A DNA stretch of 64,000 bases from Bacteriovorax sp. PP10 (GTDB lineage Bacteria; Bdellovibrionota; Bacteriovoracia; Bacteriovoracales; Bacteriovoracaceae): NCBI RefSeq assembly GCF_035013165.1, contig NZ_JAYGJQ010000001.1, positions 1,674,001-1,738,000 of the forward strand. Direction: 5' to 3'. Under the pieces are notes generated by a model. The model did not search any database, was not told the DNA's origin, and saw only the letters and a program-made list of their open reading frames with translations. This document shows, one piece after another, positions 24,622-33,562 of this stretch; positions within the stretch are counted from its first letter, which is position 1; the number at the start of each line of letters is the position of its first letter. Position numbers and translations under genes: made by a program.

Positions 24622-25484
24622 TTAACATTTTTGTAAATGCTGTAACCAAGATAATACTTAATTAATTTTTTTGCTGATTCATCTGAGGCATCCAAACTTT
24701 TTAACCAACCAGGTGTCGGAGGAGTTCTTCCAAGCTTTTCTGATTCAACTCCAAAGTATTTTGTTTCTTGTTCATTCCATCCAGACTGCTTAAAAAATTC
24801 AAACCAATTTTCAGGATAGAAAAGAAATGGAGCATTTCTCATTTGAGTTAATCTCTTGGGAGTTCTTAAAAATTTTAAGATTTCAGGAGAGTAGTATTCA
24901 GTGATCCAATGGCCGAAGTTGTGATATTTTTTTAAAGCATCGGCCAGAGACCTGGCGTCGTCATTGGATAAATAGGGAATCACACCTTCAGTGATCACTA
25001 AGACATTTTTAGATTCACGGGAAATTTGAGAGAGAAATTCATCGCGGATTTCTACCTGTGATAAATCCATCTGCACTCGCTCTAGTTTGCAGTGAGGAGT
25101 TTGATCTTTTAATTTTGCATTTTTGTGGTCAATGATTTTTGGAAAATCTACTTCAATCCAGCGAAGATCGGCGGGAAGATTTAAGCGGTAGGGTCTTGTA
25201 TCAAGGCCAGCACCGAGATTTAAAACAGTGTCGATCCCAGTGGGGATGAGGTTCATTATAAAATGATCGATGATATGTGTACGGATAACAACCGACCAGG
25301 CCGTATAACGTGAACCTTGAGTCCTGGTAGCGATTAACTCGCCTTGCTCACCAACCAGTAAAGAAGCAAATGTATCGTGGAAGAGAGCATCTTTTCTCAA
25401 AGACTCTTCTGCGCGATAAGCAGCAACCCACAAAGCGGTGTCGGTTACGTCATTAATTTCTGCCTGGGATAAATCCTTATTCAT
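24618..25484 (-). CDS. LCMT/PPM-type SAM-dependent methyltransferase
   Basis: 288 residues, cytosolic. It resembles the bacterial leucine-carboxyl-methyltransferase-like family (TIGR00027 type): VTDTALWVAAYRAEES at the N-terminus, NLGAGLDTRPYRL as SAM motif I, WIEVDFPKIIDHK, and LVITEGVIPYLS. These enzymes methylate carboxyl or hydroxyl groups of mostly unknown small substrates. No biosynthetic partner genes are nearby. The ribosome site is weak. Confidence 0.9.
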   Translation of the reverse strand: MNKDLSQAEINDVTDTALWVAAYRAEESLRKDALFHDTFASLLVGEQGELIATRTQGSRYTAWSVVIRTHIIDHFIMNLIPTGIDTVLNLGAGLDTRPYRLNLPADLRWIEVDFPKIIDHKNAKLKDQTPHCKLERVQMDLSQVEIRDEFLSQISRESKNVLVITEGVIPYLSNDDARSLADALKKYHNFGHWITEYYSPEILKFLRTPKRLTQMRNAPFLFYPENWFEFFKQSGWNEQETKYFGVESEKLGRTPPTPGWLKSLDASDESAKKLIKYYLGYSIYKNVN

Positions 25485-25529
25485 GAAGGTAGCATAATAG
25501 AATTTTAGTCAGAGTGACAAATGAGAAGT

Positions 25530-25769
25530 TTAAATGATGTTTAAAAGTCTGCGATGAGCAGCATATTCTTTTTCAACCCGTCTTTGATAACGAATTTCTT
25601 CTTTCATATTTTCTACTATTTCTTTTTCCATCATTATTTTTTCAAGCTTGATACGCTTTTTAACGACATCCAGACTTCTGGCATGAAGTGGACGATGGGG
25701 ATCTTTGTAAGGAGCATATCTTTCAGATGGGATGTTTTTATAAATAACGAAAGTCATTTTTTCAATCAT
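25530..25769 (-). CDS. Small Lys/Glu-rich hypothetical protein
   Basis: 79 residues; mostly charged and helical after residue 30, with a heptad-like run of Lys, Glu, Met and Arg. No signal peptide or cysteine. No convincing Shine-Dalgarno precedes the ATG at 25769 or the next at 25757. It is the better reading of this interval because the opposite frame is Phe-rich and looks like its shadow. It could still be spurious. Confidence 0.4.
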   Translation of the reverse strand: MIEKMTFVIYKNIPSERYAPYKDPHRPLHARSLDVVKKRIKLEKIMMEKEIVENMKEEIRYQRRVEKEYAAHRRLLNII

Positions 25770-26205
25770 GGAGAGAGTATATCAAGGATCAGGTGCTGAA
25801 AATTTCTCATGGAGGAGCACGAGGAATTACAGATCTTTATCCTTGTCATTCCGACGTGAGATGAGAGTTAAAGTGCCCATTTATTGGGTATTAAAAATGA
25901 CAATGATTTCATCATATTTAAATTTTTCCTGAGTCAAAAAACAAAGAAAGAGACTTCAAAAGTATAAGTTTTTCGAAGGATAAAATTGATGTGTTAAAGT
26001 TATCCCTTTCGGAATATACTTGGCCCATTAGGTGATTGATCATTTTTTGTTTAATAACAAAGGCCTGACAGTCCATAAGAGGAAAGTAAGATTTAACGCA
26101 ATCCTAATATTATTTTTATAAAATTAGTAGGTTAAGTGGTAACGCCTAAATATAAAATATACCCATCTCATTGAATGGACTCTAACAGTTTGGTATTGTG
26201 CGAAT
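25770..26205. other. Intergenic stretch without a recognisable gene
   Basis: About 435 bases, AT-rich, upstream of the 26206 kinase. I find no ORF with a ribosome site, no tRNA and no terminator. GGAGGAGCACGAGG at 25811 precedes only a 16-codon frame. It may hold the kinase promoter or a long leader. Confidence 0.5.
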
Positions 26206-27600
26206 ATGGAATTACTCAATTTAGCTGCCGTTGCTCTGTTCAACGCATTAGATAAGCATAACATCGATAGAAATCTATTGATCGAAGGCACTGGTCTAAA
26301 AATGGAGTATATGGATGATCATCAGAAGAGACATTCGTGGGATCAGTTCGTAAAAATGTACGCTAACTGTGCAGTTCATATTGGTGCAGAGGAAACTGCA
26401 AAAGAAATTGGATACCTTGGTATCTATAATGAGAACATTGCTCTGATTAGAAAAGTTGGTACTGGTTTATTAGATGTTAAAACTATCTATTGGTATACCG
26501 CGACTTTTGTAGCGAAGCACTTATTTAAAGAAAGTGTGACTTTCAAATACAAAAAAAATAACAGCAAACAAGTTACAATGGAAATTAATATCCATCCTGA
26601 GCTTGTTGATTGTCCGTTACTACTTCAAACATACACTCACTTGTTCGAAACTCTTCCAACTGTACTTGGTTTACCAAAAGCAAAAGTTGCGGCGAGAATT
26701 ACTGAAAGAAGAGGCGAGTATACAGTTTATTTAAAGCACACTTCTTATTTCAAACTTGTCTGGAAAAGATTTTTAAGCATCTTCACTGGAGACGCAAGTA
26801 CTATTGAGTTGATTACAGATTTAGAAAATCAATCAATCGAGCTTTCAAAGATTATTGATGAGAAGTCTCAGCTGTTAAGAATTGTGTCTCACGATGTCGC
26901 TAATCAGATCAGTATCATTGATTACTACCTTAAAAAGACTATGAGAAATGAAGAACTAAGCGAGGAAGATCAAAAATATCTTAGCATCGCTAAAAACAGT
27001 TCTAATAAACTATATAATATTTTAAAGAATGTTCAGAACATGGAAGTTACTTCACTTCGCGGAATTGATATTGTTCCAGTTGATATTGAAAAAATCTTTA
27101 TGTCTGTGCAATACGATTTTCAGACTCAGCTTGATCATAAAAAGTTAACTCTTAAATGTAAAAATGAAGTGCATCCAAGTATATCTGTTTTAGCAGAAGC
27201 TTCATCTCTTGAGACAAACGTTTTAGGAAACTTAATGGCCAATGCAATTAAGTTTTCACCTGAAGGCGAGACGATTGAGCTCCGAGCAAGACTTGTTGGT
27301 GAGAGAGTCATTATTACTGTAAGCGATCAGGGGATGGGAATTCCTTTTGAAGAGAGACATTCATTGTTTACAAAGAAGCTGAGAAACAGCTCTATTGGAA
27401 CAATGGGAGAAACGGGAACGGGTTTTGGCCTTGGGATCGTTTTAAATTATGTGAAGCTCTTTAATGGCCGAATTTCAGTAGAATTAAACGTTCCTCACGG
27501 ATCAGTATTCGTAGTGGAACTTGATGCCTTCGTGCCACAAATAGTTACCAATCAGGGTCCGTTCAAGAATATTTTGCCAGGCTCAAGCCTTCGTAATTAG
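26206..27600 (+). CDS. Soluble sensor histidine kinase with an unusual N-terminal domain
   Basis: 464 residues, no membrane segment. The first 180 residues (LDKHNIDRNLLIEGTGL, then RHSWDQFVKMYANCAVHIG) look like the ligand-binding N-terminal domain of some AraC-family regulators, here joined to a kinase; this is a weak, visual match. HisKA: LLRIVSHDVANQISII with the phosphoacceptor His. HATPase: NLMANAIKFS, VSDQGMGIP, TGFGLGIVLNYV. No SD is seen at the ATG. The E1-like gene begins 91 bases downstream, but no response regulator is adjacent. Confidence 0.88.
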   Translation: MELLNLAAVALFNALDKHNIDRNLLIEGTGLKMEYMDDHQKRHSWDQFVKMYANCAVHIGAEETAKEIGYLGIYNENIALIRKVGTGLLDVKTIYWYTATFVAKHLFKESVTFKYKKNNSKQVTMEINIHPELVDCPLLLQTYTHLFETLPTVLGLPKAKVAARITERRGEYTVYLKHTSYFKLVWKRFLSIFTGDASTIELITDLENQSIELSKIIDEKSQLLRIVSHDVANQISIIDYYLKKTMRNEELSEEDQKYLSIAKNSSNKLYNILKNVQNMEVTSLRGIDIVPVDIEKIFMSVQYDFQTQLDHKKLTLKCKNEVHPSISVLAEASSLETNVLGNLMANAIKFSPEGETIELRARLVGERVIITVSDQGMGIPFEERHSLFTKKLRNSSIGTMGETGTGFGLGIVLNYVKLFNGRISVELNVPHGSVFVVELDAFVPQIVTNQGPFKNILPGSSLRN

Positions 27601-27691
27601 TCTCAAATTAAATATAATTATCAGTATTCCAAATCCTATTTAGACTCTTAAGAATCGAATTTATTCTTTATGAAATAAAGGGGGACTTTAT

Positions 27692-28510
27692 ATGTTCTAC
27701 TCTCGCAACCTGGGTCTTGTAACTGAAGAAGAGCAACGTAAAATTTGTAATGGAGCTGTATTGGTTGCCGGAGTTGGTGGAATGGGCGGAGTGGCCGCAG
27801 AAGTTCTGGTCAGGATGGGTGTAGGGACAATTAAAATTTGCGACTTTGATATTTTTGAAGAGACAAATTTCAACCGTCAGCTGCATTCTAATATTCAAAC
27901 TATCGGTAGATATAAAGTTGAAGTTTTAAAAGAAGAGCTCCTAAAAATTAATCCCAATTTAAAAATCGAAAGTTACACACAAGGTGTGACCAGAGACAAT
28001 ATTGAAGAGCTGCTTGAAGGAGTTCAGATTATTATTAATGGTATGGATAAGATGTATGCGAGTCTGATTCTAGAGCGAACGGCAAGACAGAAAAAACTTA
28101 CGATTGTCGATGCGTGGCTTACTCCTTTTGCCAGTGTGTTTGTCATGAAACCTGAGTCTCCTCACTGGGAAGAATTTATGGATCTGCCGACGCTTGGAGT
28201 TTCATTAGATGATATTACAGATGAGCTGTGTGCAAAGGCCGTCGCAAAAGAAATTGAGTATACTTTTTCTCATTTCAACCCTTATGACATTATTGACCGT
28301 GAACTCGTTCATGGTATCGCACACAATAAAAGAATTCGTCCCAGTTTAGCACCTGTCGTTTGGCTTTCAGGTGTTCTTATGGCCAATGAGACGGTGAAAA
28401 TTCTGGCCGGTCAGCCTCATACCGATCACGCAGGAATTTTTTATAATCAATACGATCACACAATCATGCGTGGTGAAATTAAATTTAAAAACATTCGTAA
28501 AGTTTCTTAA
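27692..28510 (+). CDS. E1-like adenylating enzyme (ThiF/MoeB/HesA family)
   Basis: 272 residues. Rossmann ATP site VAGVGGMGGVAAEVLVRMGVG (about residues 25-45), ICDFDIFEETNFNRQ with the Arg that contacts phosphates, NGMDKMYAS, and VDAWLTPFASVFV. Only three cysteines; Cys in DELCAKAV lies where E1 enzymes keep their catalytic Cys, but the two CxxC zinc pairs of MoeB/ThiF are missing. It should adenylate a carboxylate, of a protein tail or another substrate. No ubiquitin-like protein, moaD or thiS lies in the window. GGGGGA precedes the ATG, and the next gene follows 28 bases later. Confidence 0.88.
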   Translation: MFYSRNLGLVTEEEQRKICNGAVLVAGVGGMGGVAAEVLVRMGVGTIKICDFDIFEETNFNRQLHSNIQTIGRYKVEVLKEELLKINPNLKIESYTQGVTRDNIEELLEGVQIIINGMDKMYASLILERTARQKKLTIVDAWLTPFASVFVMKPESPHWEEFMDLPTLGVSLDDITDELCAKAVAKEIEYTFSHFNPYDIIDRELVHGIAHNKRIRPSLAPVVWLSGVLMANETVKILAGQPHTDHAGIFYNQYDHTIMRGEIKFKNIRKVS

Positions 28511-28538
28511 TTAGTTTTAATGGTTGAAGGGGAAGACT

Positions 28539-29408
28539 ATGAAAAGACAATTTAAGATTGGAGAGACTGAACTGGTTCATTATTATAAACCAGGAGAAAA
28601 TCTTGATGATATCTCGCTTAAGAACTTGCACAACTCATTAGTCCGAATTAACGAAGAGTCGGGTGCTAATGTTGTTAATAAAATGCTGGATAAGAAATTA
28701 ACTCTGACTGAAATTAGAAATCATTTGAAGAATACTATTATCGGGATAGTTATTCTCGAAGATAGTCCCGCGGGATTTTTGCTCAGTCCGATTCTAAGCT
28801 CTATTAATAATAAACCAGTCATTCACGCTGGATTAGTTGTTATTTCTAAAAATCCTGGGGCCAATTGTGTTGGACTTTTGGCCTATGGGAATTATTGTAT
28901 GGTCTTTGAAATTTTAGGGCCGATCTATGCGACTAACATTAGCAGTACTCCTTCTATCATAGAGGATTTTGTGACGATGATTCCAGATAGCTGGCCTAGT
29001 CCGGATGTTAATCTAAAAGTGGCACCAAAAAATTATAAGGATGTCGTAAAAATTTTAAAAGACGAGTACATGGATAATTATTTTCCAGATCCAGGTAAGC
29101 TCGACGTGAACTATAAACGTTTTATTTTAACTTCTAACTCTCAGGATATGGGGTTTACGACAGACTTTCATAAGATCTCCAGATCAAATGATTTGAAGTA
29201 TATGTTGTTTTGCCAGGCCTGGGTTAATTATAATAAAGAAGAAGACATCATTCAGGTGGGAGAAATCAGCTTGTATGGTTATATGCGCATGAAATATTAT
29301 ATTTTCATGATGAAACGTGGATTGAAGAAAGCGGAAATAGGAAGAGCACGTGAGCGTGAAATGATCAGAGATATCGTTTCTTCTACAGAAAATAAAAAAG
29401 CAGCTTAA
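28539..29408 (+). CDS. Unknown protein with a possible GNAT-like acyltransferase fold
   Basis: 289 residues from the ATG at 28539, preceded by AAGGGGAAG; a TTG at 28524 is ignored. Central segment IGIVILEDSPAGFLL, then HAGLVVISKNPGANCVGLL and GPIYATNISSTPSIIEDF have the strand-turn-helix rhythm of GNAT acyltransferases, with PGAN in place of the usual RxxGxG/A acyl-CoA loop. The C-terminal 40 residues are a basic helix (MKRGLKKAEIGRAREREM). It is 28 bases after the E1-like gene and most likely cotranscribed, which suggests a shared pathway. The fold assignment is tentative. Confidence 0.75.
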   Translation: MKRQFKIGETELVHYYKPGENLDDISLKNLHNSLVRINEESGANVVNKMLDKKLTLTEIRNHLKNTIIGIVILEDSPAGFLLSPILSSINNKPVIHAGLVVISKNPGANCVGLLAYGNYCMVFEILGPIYATNISSTPSIIEDFVTMIPDSWPSPDVNLKVAPKNYKDVVKILKDEYMDNYFPDPGKLDVNYKRFILTSNSQDMGFTTDFHKISRSNDLKYMLFCQAWVNYNKEEDIIQVGEISLYGYMRMKYYIFMMKRGLKKAEIGRAREREMIRDIVSSTENKKAA

Positions 29409-29419
29409 TTAAATTCAAC

Positions 29420-29458
29420 ATGAGGCATTTTACCAATTTTGATTGAAAAATGCCTCAT
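29420..29458 (+). terminator. Perfect hairpin after the E1/GNAT-like pair, without a U tract
   Basis: ATGAGGCATTTT (29420-29431) and AAAATGCCTCAT (29447-29458) form a 12-base perfect stem over a 15-base loop. CCCTTTAG follows instead of a T run, so it may be an RNA-stabilising hairpin or a weak terminator. Confidence 0.5.
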
Positions 29459-29567
29459 CCCTTTAGTATTCAGACCTCTTTTCATCACTATTTATAGGCA
29501 AAATTATTGCACTTATATTCATAAGCTTTTTTTGAATAGTTTATTCAAATTAATTCAGGAGGATTTT

Positions 29568-29747
29568 ATGAAACTTACAATAATGGTTATGCTGACAATG
29601 CTTTTATCAATCTCATGCACTAAACGTGACAAAATATCAGACTTTGAGCCAGGCCCTAACACTTCAACGGAAAAAGATGGAAGTCAGGCAGGACAGGGTA
29701 GCGGGTCCTCTTTAGGAAGTGAGAATCCAGCGCCTTCAAATCCTTAA
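29568..29747 (+). CDS. Tiny lipoprotein
   Basis: 59 residues from the ATG at 29568, with AGGAGG seven bases upstream. A lipoprotein signal ends in LLSISC, leaving a 43-residue mature peptide rich in Gly, Ser, Pro and Asn (GQGSGSSLGSENPAPSNP) without predicted structure. The upstream frame extension has no ribosome site. Its last four bases overlap the convergent PAS kinase. Function unknown; it resembles the small entericidin-like lipoproteins only in size. Confidence 0.7.
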   Translation: MKLTIMVMLTMLLSISCTKRDKISDFEPGPNTSTEKDGSQAGQGSGSSLGSENPAPSNP

Positions 29748-30832
29748 AGTTTATTTTTGAGAATGATATTAAAAGTTGTTTCAGGATTAGTTTGGTCGAG
29801 TAACAATTCACCTTTGTGATCCTGAACAATGATTCGTGAAGTACTGAGCCCCAGACCTACACCTTTGTTGGCAAATTTTGTGGTAAAAAAAGGCTTCATG
29901 ATTTGGTCTCTTATTTCTAGGGGAACACCTGGGCCGCTATCAGTTACAGAGACCGTAAAGTTGCGATCGTCTTTTTTGAAACTGATGCGAACTAACTTCT
30001 TTTCACTTTCCAAGACAGCATCATGAGCATTTGTTAAAAGGTTGATGAGAACTTGAGTGAGTTGAACTGGCCTGCAGTTGACAATCATTTCAGGCGTTGA
30101 ATCACCAATGACGAGAGTCACTCCAGTTGCTTTAAACTTTTCAGAACAAATATCCAAAGCGTGACCGATAATTTCCTGGATATGAACATCTTCAAATGGA
30201 GAGGTCAGGTCATTTCTTGAAAGGAATTTCAGACCTCTGACAATCATGGCGATGCGATCAATGTTGATGGCCGACTTTGAAATTTTATCCAAAAAGTACT
30301 CAGTATTTAAATTAGCACCTTCTTTTTCCAAAGTTCTTTTCATGTTGAATAGAAAGCCGGAAATGATGGCCAAAGGGTTATTAATCTCATGGGCCACACC
30401 GGTTGCGATCTGACCGATCATCATAAAACGAGCGTTTTCTTCCTGTTGCCTTCTGATTTCTTCGTGAGCTTCTGAACGATAAATTTCATTAGAGATATCA
30501 ATCCCCATGATGAGATAAGAGTTTTCTTCTTCAATCTCTTTAATGTAAAAGCGCACAGTCTTTTTCTCATTGTCGATTTCGAAGTGATCGACGATTTTTA
30601 TATCGCGGTTTCTTAAAAGATCAATGTGAGAGAAGTACTGCTTTAAATTTTGCAGAGGGTATTGGGTAAGGTCAGTTCCGACAACTTCTTCTTTTGATTT
30701 ATTGATTATAGATAAAAAGATATCATTGGCGTTTTTGATTTTCTGATTCTGGTCAATCCACAGAATTGCTGAAGGCATAAGATTGATAAAAGAGCTCACT
30801 TCAGCTTCAGTTTTAGTTGAAAGATTATTCAT
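29744..30832 (-). CDS. Cytosolic PAS histidine kinase (NtrB-like)
   Basis: 362 residues. PAS domain about 10-120 (INLMPSAILWIDQNQKIKNAN), then a short coiled link and HisKA: MIGQIATGVAHEINNPLAIISGF. HATPase: NLLTNAHDAV, VTDSGPGVP and GVGLGLSTSRIIV. No membrane segment. AGAGGAAA precedes the ATG. It is monocistronic with no adjacent regulator; the HEINNP box places it with the NtrB-type kinase at 20286. Confidence 0.92.
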   Translation of the reverse strand: MNNLSTKTEAEVSSFINLMPSAILWIDQNQKIKNANDIFLSIINKSKEEVVGTDLTQYPLQNLKQYFSHIDLLRNRDIKIVDHFEIDNEKKTVRFYIKEIEEENSYLIMGIDISNEIYRSEAHEEIRRQQEENARFMMIGQIATGVAHEINNPLAIISGFLFNMKRTLEKEGANLNTEYFLDKISKSAINIDRIAMIVRGLKFLSRNDLTSPFEDVHIQEIIGHALDICSEKFKATGVTLVIGDSTPEMIVNCRPVQLTQVLINLLTNAHDAVLESEKKLVRISFKKDDRNFTVSVTDSGPGVPLEIRDQIMKPFFTTKFANKGVGLGLSTSRIIVQDHKGELLLDQTNPETTFNIILKNKL

Positions 30833-30910
30833 GGGTTTCCTCTTAACTAAATAATAACTTACTTATTAAATAAAAAATAAATTAATTAAGAGGAACAATT
30901 TACTCAGGGA

Positions 30911-32338
30911 TTATTTTAAAATGGCCTTTTTATACTCTTCAATTTTTTGCTGTAAGTATAACTGAATCTTATTATCGGATATGAATCGAGCAGCATTCGG
31001 GTCGAAGTTCTTTCTTCCTTCTGATTCTCGAAGAATACCTTCAGCGACGATAATTTGATCCTCCACATTCATCTGAGGGCCAGTGAGAAGGTTCCAAAGG
31101 ACTAAGCGGGCATCCCATTCTCTGTCTCTGACCATACGGATTTCAGTCGCTGCTGGTTTCTCTGTCCAAAGTCTTTTAGAAACCGGACACCACGATACAT
31201 CTTTTTTAATCTGCATGACGTGGATGTATTCATGAATCAGGGTGCTGTATGGGGAGTCGCTTGCGAGCACGATGGTTGTTGCATCCAGGGATTCAGGTTT
31301 CTCACCCTGACATAATGTTTTTCCCATGGCCCCTTCAATGGCAGAGATCTGAGTGAGGTGACCTTTGTCTTCACGGATCTGTCCCCAGTAGAAAAGTTTG
31401 GATGGATTTTTTCTGCCGGATGAGAGAATAAGAACTTTTATTTTTTCTTCTTCAAGTTTGGCCAGCAAGTCTTTTGGAGAGAGTTGAGACAAGGCCTGTA
31501 TTTTGGCTTTGAAGTCATCGTCATCAGCAAGACAAGATTTGCATGTCGCTTTTTTTACCTGAGAGTAATTGATTGTATTAGATAAAAAAGTATAAGCTTC
31601 TTCGGGAGCACTCTCGAATGTGAAGCTAAAAAATTCTCTGTATAAAATATCTTTGTTATTAAAATTATAATGAAGGTGTTCAGACTTAAATTGCTCTTGT
31701 TCACCTTTGGTTAAACTCTTCCATAGTTTGGCGACTTTCGTTTTTGCACTCTTAAATGCATAAATAGCGTGCAGGCGTTCATGATTATAATTTCTAATGG
31801 CAGTATCTAAGAAAGCTTCTTCTGTCCCATTTTCAAGAAAGGTGATGGGGTTGAGGATAATATTAAATTCTTTTTCGCCTGTAAGAGGTGTTGGTGTGAG
31901 TCCCAGTATTTTTAAAGATTCTACGCAAGGTCTGGCCGCTTTTGAGTTCAACCATTTTTTATAAGTGCCAAGTGATTTTGTGTTGAATGAAAATCCATAA
32001 ACGACATAAGGGAAAATATCGGCCGGAACCTGAGCTTCTGAAACAACTCCATTATAAATGGCCAGGCAGTAGTATTGAGAAGTGAAGTGAGAAGGGTCAT
32101 TGATAATCGTTGTTTGAATTGATGAATCTATTTTAAGTGCTGGTGCCTGCTTTAATAGTTCTTCAGTGGTAAGGCCTTTTTTAATCGTTGTCATCTTTTC
32201 GAGACAGCTTTTTTCATTGGATTGCAAAGAACAAGTCTGAATAATAAATTGATCCAATTGCTGTGAATTGAGTGCCGGCGCTTTTGTTTCTGCCGAAACC
32301 GATAATATAAGTGAGAAAAGGATAGCTAAAGAGTTCAT
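30911..32338 (-). CDS. Exported protein with two HExxH zinc-protease-like motifs
   Basis: 475 residues; signal peptide MNSLAILFSLILSVSA. There are two HExxH motifs: HERLH (His186-His190) followed 45 residues later by YREFFSF (Glu235), and HEYIH (His369-His373) followed by RDREWDARL (Glu407). Each could be a zincin with its third Glu ligand, so the protein may be two peptidase-like domains, perhaps from an old duplication. Two cysteine pairs (CKSC and others) suggest disulfides or metal. No named family recognised. Probably periplasmic or secreted, and monocistronic. Confidence 0.82.
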   Translation of the reverse strand: MNSLAILFSLILSVSAETKAPALNSQQLDQFIIQTCSLQSNEKSCLEKMTTIKKGLTTEELLKQAPALKIDSSIQTTIINDPSHFTSQYYCLAIYNGVVSEAQVPADIFPYVVYGFSFNTKSLGTYKKWLNSKAARPCVESLKILGLTPTPLTGEKEFNIILNPITFLENGTEEAFLDTAIRNYNHERLHAIYAFKSAKTKVAKLWKSLTKGEQEQFKSEHLHYNFNNKDILYREFFSFTFESAPEEAYTFLSNTINYSQVKKATCKSCLADDDDFKAKIQALSQLSPKDLLAKLEEEKIKVLILSSGRKNPSKLFYWGQIREDKGHLTQISAIEGAMGKTLCQGEKPESLDATTIVLASDSPYSTLIHEYIHVMQIKKDVSWCPVSKRLWTEKPAATEIRMVRDREWDARLVLWNLLTGPQMNVEDQIIVAEGILRESEGRKNFDPNAARFISDNKIQLYLQQKIEEYKKAILK

Positions 32339-32487
32339 TAAACCTGCATTTTGAAATGAAAAAATTTGTTATTATAGGTTAACAAACTTTAAGTATTCCA
32401 CAAGCTTTCCTATTGATTCCCTTATTTATTCCATTGATTCTGCTAATGAAATGATTAATATTAAGAGTAAGGTGGGTGAAAGGTTCA

Positions 32488-32634
32488 ATGCTCTCGCACT
32501 TTAGAAGTAGATTAAGCGAAAAAGATTTTGAGATTTTTGTTAGTGAGTTTAAGCAAAGGCCCTTTCAAGTGTTGCCAGATGAAAGGCCTTTTTTCTATCC
32601 ATTTAAGAGGACGCTTCTGTGGGCGAGACGATGA
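32488..32634 (+). CDS. Possible 48-residue protein, or part of a small RNA
   Basis: ATG at 32488 with GAAAGG before it opens a 48-codon frame: basic and aromatic, without signal peptide (MLSHFRSRLSEKDFEIF at the start). It ends directly beside the convergent protease stop. A -35/-10 pair (TTGATT, 16 bases, TAATAT; 32434-32461) precedes it. However, a terminator hairpin at 32555-32594 lies inside the frame, which argues for a short RNA of about 125 bases instead. Either reading is tentative. Confidence 0.3.
   Translation: MLSHFRSRLSEKDFEIFVSEFKQRPFQVLPDERPFFYPFKRTLLWARR
32555..32594 (+). terminator. Plus-strand terminator hairpin in the 32.5-kb gap
   Basis: AAAGGCC-C-TTTCA, 12-base loop, TGAAAGGCCTTT and more T. 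A 12-base stem with one bulged C followed by six T. There is no annotated plus-strand gene upstream within 2.5 kb other than the small frame at 32488. Confidence 0.6.
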
Positions 32635-33534
32635 TTACTTTAGAATCTTCATCGTGTCGTTGATCCAAGTTTTGTAATAAACAGCGTTCGTATAAACACC
32701 AGTATCATTACAAAGCTCACTTCCTCTGCTTGTTACACCAAGAAGGAAGAGTTGACCGTTTACTTTAAGGTAAGCAGGTCCACCAGAGTCACCGTTACAT
32801 GTCCCAGCTTTTTTCTCGTTAAGGCGGAATTCAGTTTCCTGGATTGAAGCGATTGGAGCTTCAGTTACACGAAGGATTCCGTCACCTGATGATTCAATCT
32901 TTAAACAGTTAAACTTTTTACCTTGTTGATTTTCATCACAAGTAATTTCTCCGTAAGCAATAGCTTCGTCGATATCTTTAACACTCTTTGGATCAATTGG
33001 AGTTGTCGTTACTGTATCAACACCAAAACCAGCAACAGTAATCATGTCGCCTCTTTTAAGTTTGCTGTCGTCAGCTAGGATCGTTGCAGGTTTGTATCCA
33101 GCTGGGATTGTCCCTCTGAATTTAATAAGAGCGATATCACCAGTATCAATTTCAATTGTTTCGTTATTTGGATCCCAAGACTTGCTTACTTTGAAATCTG
33201 TTGCTTGAAGAACAAATTCTGCCTGAATATCTGGTTCACGAGAGTTTAATACATAATCAAGATCATTTGAGAAAACGATTTTAATATCTGACGCTTTATC
33301 AGGAGCACAGTGTGCTGCTGTTAAAACAACGTTTGGAGCAATAAGTGAACCTGTACAAACAGCATTAAATTTTGAATTGAAAATTCCTACGATGCTTGAA
33401 CCAAGAACATCGCCTTCCTTAACAACTGATCCGTTCATAATTGATGTATCAATGACACGAACAGAGTCGCTCGAAGATTTAGGTGCGCACGAAGCTAGTG
33501 CTGTTAGAGTTAGAATAACTAATAAATGACGCAT
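32635..33534 (-). CDS. Trypsin-like serine protease, lipoprotein
   Basis: 299 residues from the ATG at 33534 (AAGGGGAAAGAG upstream). Lipobox LASC places Cys16 as the lipidated residue. A propeptide-like stretch ends before GSSIVGIF. Catalytic triad: His75 (LTAAHC), Asp133 (TGDIALIKF) and Ser250 (CNGDSGGPA). The S1 pocket and cysteine pairs look intact, so it should be active, on the outer membrane. Related to the fragment at the left edge. Terminates next to a small plus-strand frame. Confidence 0.93.
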   Translation of the reverse strand: MRHLLVILTLTALASCAPKSSSDSVRVIDTSIMNGSVVKEGDVLGSSIVGIFNSKFNAVCTGSLIAPNVVLTAAHCAPDKASDIKIVFSNDLDYVLNSREPDIQAEFVLQATDFKVSKSWDPNNETIEIDTGDIALIKFRGTIPAGYKPATILADDSKLKRGDMITVAGFGVDTVTTTPIDPKSVKDIDEAIAYGEITCDENQQGKKFNCLKIESSGDGILRVTEAPIASIQETEFRLNEKKAGTCNGDSGGPAYLKVNGQLFLLGVTSRGSELCNDTGVYTNAVYYKTWINDTMKILK

Positions 33535-33562
33535 CTCTTTCCCCTTTAATGTGATGAGGGTT

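Noticed and set aside
25810-25860. Short frame after GGAGGAGCACGAGG
   Set aside because: Only 16 codons and the GGAGG lies inside the frame; probably chance.
29568-29747. Entericidin-type toxin/antidote lipoprotein
   Set aside because: Similar only in length and lipobox; no paired gene or family motif.
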